A stretch of DNA of 64,000 nucleotides from Cyclobacteriaceae bacterium (GCA_020832305.1 JAFIEV010000087.1:27622-91621), one strand, 5' to 3'. Shown: positions 44,274-53,996, counted from the first letter of the stretch. Translations and numbers: made by a program. Notes: generated by a model not told the origin, from the letters alone.

Positions 44274-45212
44274 ATGCTTAGTAAAATACAAAATGCCATT
44301 CATAATGAAATGATGTATACCTACTACTTTAGCAGTAACTTTTGTTTCAAAGTCTACGGAAAAAATGCCGCACCATTCTGCACATTTCTAAGTGTAAAGT
44401 TATTGTGTTTCTTCTTACTTGCAACAGTTTGTGTGCCTTGCATGGCACAGACGGATTACAATTTACCCGGGCGTGGGCTTTGTGCCCACAGGGGCGCTAT
44501 GCAAACCCATCCGGAAAATACGATGCCTGCCTTTACAGAGGCCATCAAACAGGGTGCACATATGATAGAATTTGATGTACAGCTAACGGCTGATGGGGCC
44601 CTGGTGGTAATGCATGATGCAAGTGTTGAACGAACCACAAACGGAAAAGGCAAGGTTTCTGAATTAACCCTTGACTATATAAGGTCTCTCGATGCCGGGA
44701 GATGGAAAGACGCTAAGTTCAAAAATACCAAAGTGCCCCTTTTTGAAGAGGTTTTAAATATAATGCCACGTAACATCTGGCTTAACATTCATTTGAAAGG
44801 TGATGAAAACCTGGCCAGGACGGTTGCACATAAGTTGGTTGAGACCGGCAGGTTACATCAGGCTTTTCTGGCGGCAGGTAAAGATGCAGTTTATGCGGCC
44901 CGTGAAGTAGACCCTCGCATTATGATTTGCAATATGGAAAGACAAAGTGGCGCCTGGGATTATGTGGAATCAACACTGGCTATGGGTGCAGCATTTATAC
45001 AGCTGAGAGGCGAAATCTACCCAGTGTTTGGTGAATATGTAGAAAAATTGCACAGACATTCTGTAAAAGTGAATTATTTTGGTACAGATAAGGAAGAACA
45101 AATATTGATTCTATTTGATTTGGGGGTTAACTTCCCATTGGTCAACGACATACAGAAATCTATGAAATATGCTCAAAAAGTTGGTATAGAGCCCATAGTG
45201 CCACAGTATTGA
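44274..45212 (+). CDS. Glycerophosphodiester phosphodiesterase, secreted
   Basis: The 312-residue protein has an N-terminal hydrophobic segment ending CFFLLATVCVPCMAQ (about residue 60), so it is exported. The GDPD motifs follow: CAHRGAMQTHPENTMPAF with the catalytic His and Arg, IEFDVQLTADGALVVMHD with metal ligands and the second His, and VERTTNGKG. The family hydrolyses glycerophosphodiesters to glycerol 3-phosphate. The 40 residues before the signal are long; a downstream start at 44310 (MMYTYYF) is possible. The SSS symporter gene starts 39 bases downstream and may share the transcript. Confidence 0.88.
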   Translation: MLSKIQNAIHNEMMYTYYFSSNFCFKVYGKNAAPFCTFLSVKLLCFFLLATVCVPCMAQTDYNLPGRGLCAHRGAMQTHPENTMPAFTEAIKQGAHMIEFDVQLTADGALVVMHDASVERTTNGKGKVSELTLDYIRSLDAGRWKDAKFKNTKVPLFEEVLNIMPRNIWLNIHLKGDENLARTVAHKLVETGRLHQAFLAAGKDAVYAAREVDPRIMICNMERQSGAWDYVESTLAMGAAFIQLRGEIYPVFGEYVEKLHRHSVKVNYFGTDKEEQILILFDLGVNFPLVNDIQKSMKYAQKVGIEPIVPQY

Positions 45213-45251
45213 TCATGTTAAAACTCATTAAAGGAAATATAAACCCGGGAT

Positions 45252-47126
45252 ATGGCGCATTTTGAAACCATCGATTTTATCGTTTTTATAATCTATGTTT
45301 TGGTAATAATGGGTGCCGGGTTATGGCTATCCAGAACCAAAAAGGGCAAGGAAAAAACTTCACAGGATTATTTTCTGGCAGACCGGTCTCTCACCTGGTG
45401 GGCAATTGGGGCTTCTTTGATTGCTGCCAATATTTCTGCTGAGCATTTTATTGCCATGTCGGGCTCAGGTTTTGCGGTAGGAATGGCCATAGCTGCTTAT
45501 GAGTGGGCGGCCGCCATTATATTAATTTTTGTTGCGAAGTTTATGCTCCCTGTATTTCTGGATAAGCAGATATACACCATGCCACAGTTTTTACAACAGC
45601 GCTTTAATCGCGGGGTAAGTACTGCTTTTGCATTTTTTTGGTTGCTGGTTTATATTTTTGTAAACCTCACTTCTGTTACTTATCTGGGAGCCCTGGCACT
45701 GGAAAATATTTTGGGCGTACCTCTTTTGTGGGGTATTTGGGGGTTGGCTTTATTTTCAGGTATTTATTCTGTGTATGGAGGCCTGAAGGCTGTGGCATGG
45801 ACAGATGTGATTCAGGTAATTTTTTTGGTAGGAGGTGGCCTTGTCACCACCTGGTTTGCCCTGGATGCAGTCTCACTTGGCCATGGACCGCTAAAAGGCA
45901 TGCAGGAATTGATAAAGGAGGCAGATAACCATTTTACAATGATCCTTGAAAAGGGAACGGTTATGGTTCCTGACGGAACGGGGGGTATGAAAGATGCTTT
46001 TCTCGATTTGCCCGGACTTACCGTCATTTTCGGCGCGATATGGATAAGTGGTATTGCTTACTGGGGTTTCAATCAATACATCATTCAAAAGGGACTGGCA
46101 GCTAAAAACCTCCGTGAAGCCAGGCGGGGTTTGTTGTTTGCCGGATATTTGAAGTTGCTCATGCCTTTACTTGTAGTGGTGCCTGGTATAGCAGCCTATG
46201 TTCTTTTTCAGAAAAACAGTCCCGCTGAATTAGCTGAAATCTTAGGGAAACCTGTTGAAACATTGGGAGAAATACATCGCTCCGATGATGCTTACCCCTG
46301 GTTGTTGAGAAACTTTGTGCCGGCGGGGATCAAAGGACTGGCTTTTGCGGCCCTGGTTGCGGCGATTGTGAGTTCACTGGCGTCTATGGTAAACAGTACT
46401 TCCACCATATTTACCATCGATATTTACAAAAATTTTATAAACCGCGAAGCCGGTAATCGTCAACTGGTACTCACTGGTAGGATCGTAGCGGTAGCAGCGC
46501 TGCTGATAGCCGTATTGGTAGCACCACAACTTGCCACCCTCGATCAGGCTTTTCAGTATATACAGGAGTATACAGGTTTTATTGCCCCTGGGGTGGTCGT
46601 TGTCTTTTTTATGGGTCTGTTCTGGAAGCAGGCTACCGCCAGGGCAGCATTGTATACTGCCATCGCCACATTGCCCCTGGGCTTTTTTATTAAATGGCTC
46701 TATCCAGAATTGCCATTTCTCCTCCGCATGAGTTACATATTTATTGTACTCTGCTTTATTGGAATGGCTGTATCGCTGCTTGATTCCAAAAGACGGATTA
46801 ACTTCACGCCCATATCAATACAGGATGCCAATAGACGAAGCATGGGCAAACAAGCTTATGCATTGTTGGCAACCGGATTTTTCCTGCTGATAGCAGGGCT
46901 TGTATATTCAGGCGCCTTTGCACACCTTGCCTTTGAATCGATTTTCATGCTGGCCACAGCCTGTCTGTTTTTAGGTGCTATTATTTTGATGAGTTTTAAA
47001 CTGCCGTTTAAAGATCACAAAGCCATCGATATCGAACCAGATTTGTCATCTACAGATAGAGTTTTCAATATCTGGGCGATCGGTATCGTAGTCATCTTTA
47101 CCGCTTTATATTACTTTTTATGGTAA
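45252..47126 (+). CDS. Sodium:solute symporter family protein (SGLT-like)
   Basis: The 624-residue protein has about fourteen membrane spans in the SSS layout. Spans include DFIVFIIYVLVIMGAGLWLS, DYFLADRSLTWWAIGASLIA, NISAEHFIAMSGSGFAVGMA, WGIWGLALFSGIYSVYGGLKAVAWTD and the late core AALVAAIVSSLASMVNSTSTIFTIDIY. It couples sodium flow to uptake of a sugar, inositol or similar solute. Pairing with the glycerophosphodiesterase might suggest a lipid-derived product, but that is inference. A bidirectional terminator follows. Confidence 0.92.
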   Translation: MAHFETIDFIVFIIYVLVIMGAGLWLSRTKKGKEKTSQDYFLADRSLTWWAIGASLIAANISAEHFIAMSGSGFAVGMAIAAYEWAAAIILIFVAKFMLPVFLDKQIYTMPQFLQQRFNRGVSTAFAFFWLLVYIFVNLTSVTYLGALALENILGVPLLWGIWGLALFSGIYSVYGGLKAVAWTDVIQVIFLVGGGLVTTWFALDAVSLGHGPLKGMQELIKEADNHFTMILEKGTVMVPDGTGGMKDAFLDLPGLTVIFGAIWISGIAYWGFNQYIIQKGLAAKNLREARRGLLFAGYLKLLMPLLVVVPGIAAYVLFQKNSPAELAEILGKPVETLGEIHRSDDAYPWLLRNFVPAGIKGLAFAALVAAIVSSLASMVNSTSTIFTIDIYKNFINREAGNRQLVLTGRIVAVAALLIAVLVAPQLATLDQAFQYIQEYTGFIAPGVVVVFFMGLFWKQATARAALYTAIATLPLGFFIKWLYPELPFLLRMSYIFIVLCFIGMAVSLLDSKRRINFTPISIQDANRRSMGKQAYALLATGFFLLIAGLVYSGAFAHLAFESIFMLATACLFLGAIILMSFKLPFKDHKAIDIEPDLSSTDRVFNIWAIGIVVIFTALYYFLW

Positions 47127-47138
47127 AAAAAAGAACCT

Positions 47139-47164
47139 ACCCCGTATCAATTCGGGGCAGGTTT
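47139..47164. terminator. Bidirectional terminator, SSS symporter / Yip1
   Basis: AACCTACCCCG pairs with CGGGGCAGGTT (one mismatch, loop TATCAATT is short) between the two convergent stops at 47126 and 47194. It is preceded by a run of A and followed by TTGAAATATTTT. Confidence 0.7.
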
Positions 47165-47193
47165 GAAATATTTTATTCAGGTTTAGCCTGATC

Positions 47194-47796
47194 TCAGGCT
47201 CCAAAACCATAAGCCGAAATTCCCATCATAGGTAGGAATAAACTGGCAAGAACCAGTCCAAGAACAACATAAATAGCTATCAGAACCAGTATGGTTACGA
47301 TAATGTATCCAATTCGTTGGTTTTCCGGAGTTTTCTTAAGTACAGGCAGCCCAATATACAAAAGGTAAAAGCCATATAAACCAAACAGTGATCCTAACCA
47401 TGCCAGTGAGGGAAGTATAGCCAGTAATGCGCCCACCATGGCCGGAGTATTGGAATATGCTACAAGTTGTGCAGACTTGTTCAGGTTTTTTTCACTTTGA
47501 AAGGTTGGGGCCAGCATATCTACTACATAAGAAGTTAATACAAAGGCTATACTTACAGAAAGCAGGTGGATGAGTGCCTGGGCAATACCATAGCTAATGG
47601 TTCCACCAACCTTTACGCCAAGAACACTAGTTCCGATAAGCCCCTGGCCAATAAAGGCAGCAATGGCGCCAAGGACGGCTAATGGCAGCACATAGGTTTT
47701 AAGCAAGGTCATTAAATCACTTTCTTCAGAAGATACTACATCCCACTCGGTTTTGGGTGTTACGATCATGTTTTTAGCGCGTTCGACAAGATTCAT
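47194..47796 (-). CDS. Yip1 family membrane protein
   Basis: The 200-residue protein has the Yip1 layout: a short N-terminal KNMIVTPKTEWDVV motif, then five membrane spans (for example TYVLPLAVLGAIAAFIGQGL, ALIHLLSVSIAFVLTSYVV, AMVGALLAILPSLAWLGSLFG and GYIIVTILVLIAIYVVLGLV). Function in bacteria is unknown. It diverges from the YfcC-like transporter gene. Confidence 0.85.
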   Translation of the reverse strand: MNLVERAKNMIVTPKTEWDVVSSEESDLMTLLKTYVLPLAVLGAIAAFIGQGLIGTSVLGVKVGGTISYGIAQALIHLLSVSIAFVLTSYVVDMLAPTFQSEKNLNKSAQLVAYSNTPAMVGALLAILPSLAWLGSLFGLYGFYLLYIGLPVLKKTPENQRIGYIIVTILVLIAIYVVLGLVLASLFLPMMGISAYGFGA

Positions 47797-47892
47797 AAAG
47801 TTGAAGTTTTAAAAATGAAAAACAGATTAAAATTGAATTCATAAATATTGCACTATTTTCTTATTTTGGCAGGAAATTCCTCAATTTTATTC

Positions 47893-49281
47893 ATGCGAAA
47901 AATAAATTTCATGCGCATAAAGATGCCTCATACCCTGGTTTTGCTTTTTAGTATGATGATCTGCGCGCAAATTCTAACATATATATTGCCAGCAGGTACT
48001 TTTAGCACTACAGAAATCGATGGGCGTGAAGTCATTATATCTGGGACATATCAAATTATTAAAGAGTCTGAAAAATTAAGCCTATGGTCTATTTTTACTG
48101 TACTACCCCGTGCCTTTGCAGACAGCCAGGCGATTATTTTTTTTATTTTCATTATTGGAGGTTCTCTGGCGGTGATAAAATCCACAGGAGCTATTGATGC
48201 AGCCATAGGTAAAATGCTGGAGGTTTTTGGCACCAGGCCTTCCATTCTGGTCTTTTTATGTATGTTTATTTTTGCCGCCGGATCGGCCAGTCTTGGTATG
48301 GCTGAAGAATACCTTCCTTTTGTGCCTCTACTTATAACTTTATGCCTTGCCTTGAGACTCGATACCATGAGCGCTATCGGTATCATGGTGGTTGGCTATG
48401 GAACGGGATATGGTGTTGCTATGATTAATCCCTTTACCGTGATGATCGCTCAGGGGGTAGCTGGCCTAAAGCCCGTGAGTGGCTGGTGGTATCGGTTGGT
48501 ATTATTCCTTCCCTTTTTTATGGTAGGCTGGTGGTATGTTCACCGCTATGTTCAACAAATTATCAAAAATCCCGAAAAAGGGTATTATGCGCAGAATGGC
48601 AGACAAGAAGAAGTAGTATATCCACTGATTAACCGCAGACACAAGATTATACTTTGGCTTACTTTACTGGCTTTGATATTGATCGTTTATGGTATATCGG
48701 ATTTTTCTGGCTGGCATTGGTATATCACAGAACTGGGTGCAGTATTTATGGCCCTGGCGCTTATTGTTATCTTAATCGCCGGCATAAACCCCAACAAAGC
48801 TGCGATTTCCTTCGCAGAAGGGGCTACAGAACTTGCATCCACAGCTTTATTAATTGGTTTTGCCAGATCTATTGCCCTTATTTTGGAAGATGGCATGGTT
48901 TTGCATACCATAATTCATTATGCCTCTATTCCCTTGCAAAAAACCGGACCTGAAGTGGCCGCAGTAGGGATGTATGCCATTCAAAGCATTTTTAATTTTT
49001 TTGTTCCCTCGGGGAGCGGACAGGCATTTGTTACCATTCCACTGCTCGCGCCTATTGGTGATTTAACCGGTGTTTCCAGGCAGATTGTTGTACTGGCCTA
49101 CCAGTTTGGCGACGGTTTTACCAATATGATCGTACCCACCAATGCGGTGCTCATGGGCATACTGGGTATTGCGGGCATCCCTTACGATAAATGGTTTCGG
49201 TTTATTCTGCCGGTAATGATCAGGTTTTGGCTCCTTGGCTCTCTGGCCCTGATGGTTGCCGTGTGGATAGGTTACAATTGA
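47893..49281 (+). CDS. YfcC family / C4-dicarboxylate-like membrane transporter
   Basis: The protein of about 462 residues has ten or more spans starting PHTLVLLFSMMICAQILTYI. Conserved parts are FFIFIIGGSLAVIKSTGAID, SASLGMAEEYLPFVPLLITL, GYGTGYGVAMINPFTVMIAQ, SIFNFFVPSGSGQAFVTIPL and DGFTNMIVPTNAVLMGILGI, as in YfcC/DcuC-type carriers of basic amino acids or dicarboxylates. The frame opens from a TTG at 47848; the ATG at 47893 is preferred. Substrate unknown. Confidence 0.85.
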   Translation: MRKINFMRIKMPHTLVLLFSMMICAQILTYILPAGTFSTTEIDGREVIISGTYQIIKESEKLSLWSIFTVLPRAFADSQAIIFFIFIIGGSLAVIKSTGAIDAAIGKMLEVFGTRPSILVFLCMFIFAAGSASLGMAEEYLPFVPLLITLCLALRLDTMSAIGIMVVGYGTGYGVAMINPFTVMIAQGVAGLKPVSGWWYRLVLFLPFFMVGWWYVHRYVQQIIKNPEKGYYAQNGRQEEVVYPLINRRHKIILWLTLLALILIVYGISDFSGWHWYITELGAVFMALALIVILIAGINPNKAAISFAEGATELASTALLIGFARSIALILEDGMVLHTIIHYASIPLQKTGPEVAAVGMYAIQSIFNFFVPSGSGQAFVTIPLLAPIGDLTGVSRQIVVLAYQFGDGFTNMIVPTNAVLMGILGIAGIPYDKWFRFILPVMIRFWLLGSLALMVAVWIGYN

Positions 49282-49330
49282 CAGCACAGTTTTCATTCAA
49301 TTACAAACATTATCTTTATTTTGGTAAATC

Positions 49331-49357
49331 TCCTGCTAAACATGACTTTTAGCAGGA
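49331..49357 (+). terminator. Hairpin after the YfcC-like gene
   Basis: TCCTGCTAAA pairs perfectly with TTTAGCAGGA across a 7-base loop, 49 bases after the stop at 49281 and just before the fumC promoter. The T-run that follows (ATTACCCTTATTTTTT) is delayed. Confidence 0.6.
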
Positions 49358-49376
49358 AATTACCCTTATTTTTTGT

Positions 49377-49384
49377 TAATTTTG
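49377..49384 (+). promoter_or_regulatory. Candidate -7 box for fumC
   Basis: TAATTTTG matches TAnnTTTG and lies 36 bases before the ATG at 49420. The upstream element is unclear. Confidence 0.45.
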
Positions 49385-49419
49385 CATGGAAATAAACCTT
49401 TAAACTAATTAATTTTTTT

Positions 49420-50805
49420 ATGGAATACAGAATTGAGCATGATACCATGGGCGAAGTAAAAGTGCCTGCCGATAAGTACTGGGGCGCCCAGACAGAACGT
49501 TCCAGAAATAATTTTAAAATAGGGCCCGAAGCTTCCATGCCAATGGAAGTAATTTATGCTTTTGCCTACCTAAAGAAAGCTGCTGCCATAGCAAATTTTG
49601 AATTGGGCGTATTAAATAAAGAAAAATGCGATCTCATAAGTAAAGCCTGCGACGAAATTCTGGAAGGTAAACTCGATGATCAGTTTCCGCTGGTAATCTG
49701 GCAGACCGGTTCAGGAACCCAGAGTAATATGAATGTCAACGAAGTGGTAGCTTACCGGGGGCATGTAATCTCCGGAGGTAAACTTAGCGATGAGAAAAAA
49801 GTCTTACACCCAAACGATGATGTAAATAAATCTCAATCTTCCAATGACACTTTTCCGACAGCTATGCATATTGCAGCCTATAAAATGGTGGCTGAAGTAA
49901 CTATGCCAGGTATGGAAAAACTGCGCAACACCCTGGCGGCAAAAGTTGAGCAATTTAAAGATATTGTTAAAACCGGACGTACTCACTTTATGGATGCCAC
50001 ACCGGTTACACTGGGACAGGAATTTTCTGGTTATGTACAGCAAATTGACAATGGTCTCAGAGCGCTCAAATTGTCACTTGAAATGGTAAAAGAACTGGCG
50101 CTTGGAGGTACGGCCGTAGGAACGGGCTTAAATGCTCCAAAAGGATATGATGTACTCGTTGCTAAAAAAATTGCAGATTTAACAGGATATCCATTTGTTA
50201 CGGCACCCAATAAATTTGAAGCACTCGCAGCCCATGATGCCATGATAGAATTATCAGGTGCACTCAAGAGGTGTGCAGTTTCTTTTATGAAAATAGCCAA
50301 TGATATTCGCATGCTGAGCTCAGGCCCTCGCAGCGGGATAGGTGAAATCATCATTCCCGACAATGAGCCGGGATCATCCATTATGCCCGGAAAAGTTAAT
50401 CCAACACAGCCTGAAGCCCTGACTATGGTGGCAGCTCAGGTTATTGGCAATGATGTAGCCGCTTCAATCGGAGGCGCTACCGGCCACTTCGAACTCAATG
50501 TATTTAAACCTGTAATAGCGTATAATGTATTGATGTCGGCCCGGTTAATAGGTGATGCCTGCGTATCATTCAATGATAAGTGCGCAGCAGGAATTGAACC
50601 CAATCTGCCTACTATTGGCCGCCATCTCGAAAATTCACTGATGCTGGTTACAGCACTGAATCCGTATATCGGTTATGAAAATGCAGCTAAAATTGCTAAA
50701 AAAGCGCATAAGGAAAATACAACCCTTAGAGAAGCAGCCATAGAGCTCGGATTGGTTACCAATGAACAATTTGACCTTTGGGTAAACCCTTCGAAGATGG
50801 TATAA
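49420..50805 (+). CDS. fumC: Class II fumarate hydratase
   Basis: The 461-residue protein has all fumarase C landmarks: [75 protein letters not shown] and the signature [17 protein letters not shown], whose Ser loop is catalytic. It interconverts fumarate and malate in the TCA cycle without an iron-sulfur cluster. Length is normal. It is monocistronic with its own promoter box and a long hairpin terminator. Confidence 0.96.
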   Translation: MEYRIEHDTMGEVKVPADKYWGAQTERSRNNFKIGPEASMPMEVIYAFAYLKKAAAIANFELGVLNKEKCDLISKACDEILEGKLDDQFPLVIWQTGSGTQSNMNVNEVVAYRGHVISGGKLSDEKKVLHPNDDVNKSQSSNDTFPTAMHIAAYKMVAEVTMPGMEKLRNTLAAKVEQFKDIVKTGRTHFMDATPVTLGQEFSGYVQQIDNGLRALKLSLEMVKELALGGTAVGTGLNAPKGYDVLVAKKIADLTGYPFVTAPNKFEALAAHDAMIELSGALKRCAVSFMKIANDIRMLSSGPRSGIGEIIIPDNEPGSSIMPGKVNPTQPEALTMVAAQVIGNDVAASIGGATGHFELNVFKPVIAYNVLMSARLIGDACVSFNDKCAAGIEPNLPTIGRHLENSLMLVTALNPYIGYENAAKIAKKAHKENTTLREAAIELGLVTNEQFDLWVNPSKMV

Positions 50806-50815
50806 TGATCTGAAT

Positions 50816-50870
50816 CAGGGAGCAATACTGTTTTTCCAACGTCGAATAACAGTGGGTCTCCCTGTATTTT
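50816..50870 (+). terminator. Terminator of fumC
   Basis: CAGGGAG pairs with CTCCCTG and, inside it, ACTGTT pairs with AACAGT, making a bulged stem-loop. It is followed by TATTTT, 10 bases after the fumC stop. Confidence 0.75.
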
Positions 50871-51202
50871 CAGCTTCAATTTTGAACAAATAGAGGATTA
50901 CATTAAATAGATCGCACATTATTGCACATTTTCTTTGACTTTTTCGTAGTTATTGTTGTAGATTACAATATCTTTTTTAATTATTGCATAATGAAGAAAC
51001 AGGAAAACGCCTGAAAATCATTAGTTACTGAAAAACAAATGATTATATAATTGGTCTTTAACTGTTTATTTTAAGAAAAATATAAAATTTATGAAACCAG
51101 GCATGTCAAAAATATCACAAAGGAAATTGATATTATTCATGCAAGGTTCCACCCCGAAAAATCGGGGCAGGTTCTGTCCTTTAAAAAACAAATTATAATC
51201 AG
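50871..51202. other. Intergenic region of 332 bases before the SPOR-like gene
   Basis: AT-rich, with no coding frame. Near its right end lies a compact hairpin at 51152-51167 (CCCCGA-AAAA-TCGGGG), 35 bases before the ATG at 51203. It may be an attenuator or mark the end of an upstream small transcript. No clear TAnnTTTG box was seen. Confidence 0.5.
51152..51167. other. Compact GC-rich hairpin in a leader
   Basis: CCCCGA and TCGGGG pair around an AAAA loop, with partial extension (GGTTCCA / CAGGTT does not pair well). It sits just before a gene start rather than after a stop. Confidence 0.45.
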
Positions 51203-51823
51203 ATGAAAAGAGTCGCCTTATTATTAACTCTTGTAATTTTACTGGGAGGTATAAATACAACCTATGCTCAACTTTCTAAGAAGGAGCAAAAAGAGTGGAA
51301 AAAAAGACTCAGAAGAACATCTCCTGATCAATTTAAGAGAATGTACGATGAGAATAACGCTGTCAAAGAAGACCTTACATCCCTACAGGTTCAGGTAAAT
51401 TCACTTAAATCGGCTGTTAATGAAAAAGATGCCAAAATTGCTGAACTTACAGATGAACTTCGAAGATCGGAGAGTGTTGTAAATGATGCAAAGCGCAGTG
51501 CGGCTCAGGCGCTGCAGGAAGCAGAACAAATGAAAAGAACAAGCAATCAGATTCCATCTAAAGGTGTTTTCTTCAGGGTTCAAATTGGGGCATTTCGCAA
51601 TAAAGACCTTTCCAAGTATTTCGATAATCACGATAACTTTGGTGGAGAAATTGACGAAGATGGCATGCAACGTATTACCCTTGGTATTTTCAACGATTAC
51701 TGGGAGGCAGATACCTTTAAAAAATACCTCCGCGAAATGGGCGTTAGCGATGCATGGATCGTTCCTTATAAAGATGGTGCAAGAGTAACCATGAAAGATG
51801 TCCTCGAAGGGGCCGTGCAATAA
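51203..51823 (+). CDS. Secreted coiled-coil protein with SPOR-like C-terminus
   Basis: The 206-residue protein has a signal peptide (RVALLLTLVILLGGINTTYAQ) and a basic stretch (KKEQKEWKKRLRR). A coiled-coil follows (about 50-110: KEDLTSLQVQVNSLKSAVNE, AELTDELRRSESVVND), then a SPOR-like fold (about 120-190: VFFRVQIGAFRNKDLSKYFD, IFNDYWEADTFKKYLREMG). SPOR domains bind denuded peptidoglycan, so it may act at the cell wall or division site. Such proteins are sometimes labelled ezrin/radixin/moesin-like because of the coiled-coil. Monocistronic. Confidence 0.75.
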   Translation: MKRVALLLTLVILLGGINTTYAQLSKKEQKEWKKRLRRTSPDQFKRMYDENNAVKEDLTSLQVQVNSLKSAVNEKDAKIAELTDELRRSESVVNDAKRSAAQALQEAEQMKRTSNQIPSKGVFFRVQIGAFRNKDLSKYFDNHDNFGGEIDEDGMQRITLGIFNDYWEADTFKKYLREMGVSDAWIVPYKDGARVTMKDVLEGAVQ

Positions 51824-51852
51824 TAATTCTACGAGGTAATTAAAAATTTTAT

Positions 51853-51881
51853 AGGGGATTCATCTTTTGGATCCCCTTTTT
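51853..51881 (+). terminator. Terminator between convergent genes
   Basis: AGGGGAT pairs with ATCCCCT across an 11-base loop and is followed by TTTTTATT, 29 bases after the stop at 51823. The leftward 81-residue gene ends just beyond. Confidence 0.85.
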
Positions 51882-51903
51882 ATTACAATCAACAATATAT
51901 TGC

Positions 51904-52149
51904 CTACATTATTTTTCGCAGCGCTTTACCCAGACTTTTAGACATACTTTCAAAATGCTCATTCACCGAACGCATAAAATCTTCATCTTCCAGTAATTGC
52001 AGCAATTCGAAGTCCGATGTAAAGTCCAGCGCACTTGCCTTGTACGTTTGCTCAATATTACCATCCTCAAATTTGATCAGATATTTATTATTCCAATGGA
52101 ATACGGTGACTTTATAGTCTTCTGACTGTACTTCACGAACTACTCTCAT
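51904..52149 (-). CDS. Small conserved hypothetical protein (81 aa)
   Basis: A short, acidic, soluble protein with an N-terminal beta hairpin (YKVTVFHWNNKYLIKFEDG) and helical C-terminus (DFELLQLLEDEDFMRSVNEHF). It ends in a basic tail. There is no signal peptide, membrane span or known motif. The frame is clean and shares a terminator with the SPOR-like gene, which favours a real gene. Function unknown. Confidence 0.7.
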   Translation of the reverse strand: MRVVREVQSEDYKVTVFHWNNKYLIKFEDGNIEQTYKASALDFTSDFELLQLLEDEDFMRSVNEHFESMSKSLGKALRKIM

Positions 52150-52656
52150 GTATTTTATTGTCTTTATTGCCTGTAAATACCAAAATAGAAAATGTCAAAA
52201 GGATAACCTATGCAATTGGGGGAAGGTTTGACCCATCGAGGCATTCATTTTGGAATTGATAAAGTTTTTGTTTTTTTAATCAACAATGTAAATGCATACT
52301 TTTTCAGCAGACCTTATATAAATTTATCAGGTAAAACAAATTGCTCAAGATTAATTGCATCGCATAAATTTGATTGGATACAGGTCTGCCAACAGAACTA
52401 TTATGATCCATCCTGCAGACTAAAGGAAAATCATCATCATGAAAATTAAACAGTTAGATTAATTGACCCATTGCGTATAAGGAGTCCGGATCTATATAAA
52501 CCGAATTTGTTTTGAAGCTTAGCACCAATATTCAATTTTTTACTATTTTAGCGGCCAGAAAGGTAATGGTGTCTGCCTTTAACCGTCCTTTTTCGCCCTG
52601 GGAATGATGACACCTGTTCGCAGATAGGGCTGTATCATAGCTACTTATTAACAACA
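52150..52656. other. Intergenic region of 507 bases
   Basis: The longest gene-free stretch in the window. A 79-codon frame at 52210-52449 lacks any recognisable feature and I do not call it. The right part (about 52540-52656), which reads TACTATTTTAG and then GC-richer sequence, may hold the promoter and leader of the ClC gene. No repeat or RNA gene was recognised. Confidence 0.5.
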
Positions 52657-53994
52657 ATGATTTCCGGTAAAGATATCAAAGGATGGTTTTTGGCTAAAGA
52701 ACAGCTGCCGTATTTAAGTTACCTCTTTAAATGGCTTATACTTTGCACCCTGGTTGGCATATTGGCTGGATCTGCTTCTGCCATTTTTCTATTATCACTC
52801 GACTGGGTGACCAATTATCGTGAAGCCAATCTGTGGATTATTGCACTTTTACCCCTCGGTGGTCTTGTAATCGGTTTGACATACCACTATTTGGGTAAAG
52901 ATGTAGTTAAGGGAAACAACCAACTACTGGAAGAATTTCATAGTCCTAAAAAGGTTATACCTTTAAAGATGGCGCCCCTCGTGCTTTTTGGAACACTGGT
53001 GACCCATTTATTCGGAGGTTCGGCCGGTCGGGAAGGTACTGCTGTTCAAATGGGCGGAGCCATAGCGGATCAATTCACAAAAATTTTTAATCTGCACAAG
53101 CGCGATAGAAAAATATTGATCATCACGGGTGTGAGTGCCGGATTTGCATCTGTATTTGGAACGCCGCTGGCAGGGGCTATATTCGCTTTGGAAGTATTTA
53201 TCTCTGGCAGGATGCGTTATGACTCCATTTTACCCAGCTTTCTGGCCGCAGTAATTGCTGATATCGCTTGCCATGCCTGGAATGTAGGTCATACTTTATA
53301 TGAGATTCCTGCAGTACCCAATGTTGATGCTTATGGTCTGTTATGGGCCATCATTGCGGGCGTTGCATTTGGCCTCGCTGCAAGAGTGTTCTCCTGGGCC
53401 AATCATTTCTGGTCTGGCGTTTTTTCAAAATTTATTAGTTATCCACCCTTGCGACCGGTAGTGGGAGGTGTTGTGCTGGCAATTAGCATATGGCTGATGG
53501 GAACAACACGCTATATTGGTCTGGGTATACCTGTAATTGAAGAGTCTTTTTTAATTCAAATGCCTTTGTATGCCTTTGCTATAAAAATCCTGCTTACTTC
53601 TTTTACTTTGGGGGCAGGTTTCAAAGGTGGGGAGGTTACCCCATTGTTTTTTACAGGTGCCACCCTGGGTAGTGCATTGTCTATGTTTATACCCATGCCG
53701 GTAGCACTCCTGGCAGGGATGGGTTTTGTTGCCGTTTTTGCAGGCGCCACCAATACACCTATTGCCTGCACCGTAATGGCTATAGAACTGTTTGGCGCAG
53801 AAAGCGCCGTATATGTGGCAATGGCCTGTGTAATGGCCTATCTTTTTTCAGGTCATACCGGCATTTACAGTGCCCAGATTATCGGAAGCCCCAAGCATCT
53901 TATATTCGGCAGGCATAAGGGAAAGACATTACATGAACTACAATCCAGAAAAAAAACAGAAAAACACCCAATTAAACCTGATCTTCCTGAATGA
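52657..53994 (+). CDS. ClC-type chloride channel / transporter
   Basis: The 445-residue protein has the ClC fold with about ten visible spans. Its selectivity motifs are LFGGSAGREGTAVQMGGAIA with the gating Glu, FASVFGTPLAGAIFALEVF, GAGFKGGEVTPLFFTGATLG and FAGATNTPIACTVMAIELFG. The gating Glu is present, as in Cl/H antiporters; the usual GREGP reads GREGT. The short C-terminal tail has no CBS domains. Its role is probably chloride or fluoride movement across the inner membrane; the ion is not known. It converges on the aminotransferase gene with 2 bases between stops. Confidence 0.9.
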   Translation: MISGKDIKGWFLAKEQLPYLSYLFKWLILCTLVGILAGSASAIFLLSLDWVTNYREANLWIIALLPLGGLVIGLTYHYLGKDVVKGNNQLLEEFHSPKKVIPLKMAPLVLFGTLVTHLFGGSAGREGTAVQMGGAIADQFTKIFNLHKRDRKILIITGVSAGFASVFGTPLAGAIFALEVFISGRMRYDSILPSFLAAVIADIACHAWNVGHTLYEIPAVPNVDAYGLLWAIIAGVAFGLAARVFSWANHFWSGVFSKFISYPPLRPVVGGVVLAISIWLMGTTRYIGLGIPVIEESFLIQMPLYAFAIKILLTSFTLGAGFKGGEVTPLFFTGATLGSALSMFIPMPVALLAGMGFVAVFAGATNTPIACTVMAIELFGAESAVYVAMACVMAYLFSGHTGIYSAQIIGSPKHLIFGRHKGKTLHELQSRKKTEKHPIKPDLPE

Positions 53995-53996
53995 AA

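Noticed and set aside
52210..52449. 79-codon rightward frame in the longest gap
   Set aside because: No signal, domain-like pattern or partner. It lies in AT-rich intergenic DNA and looks like a chance frame.
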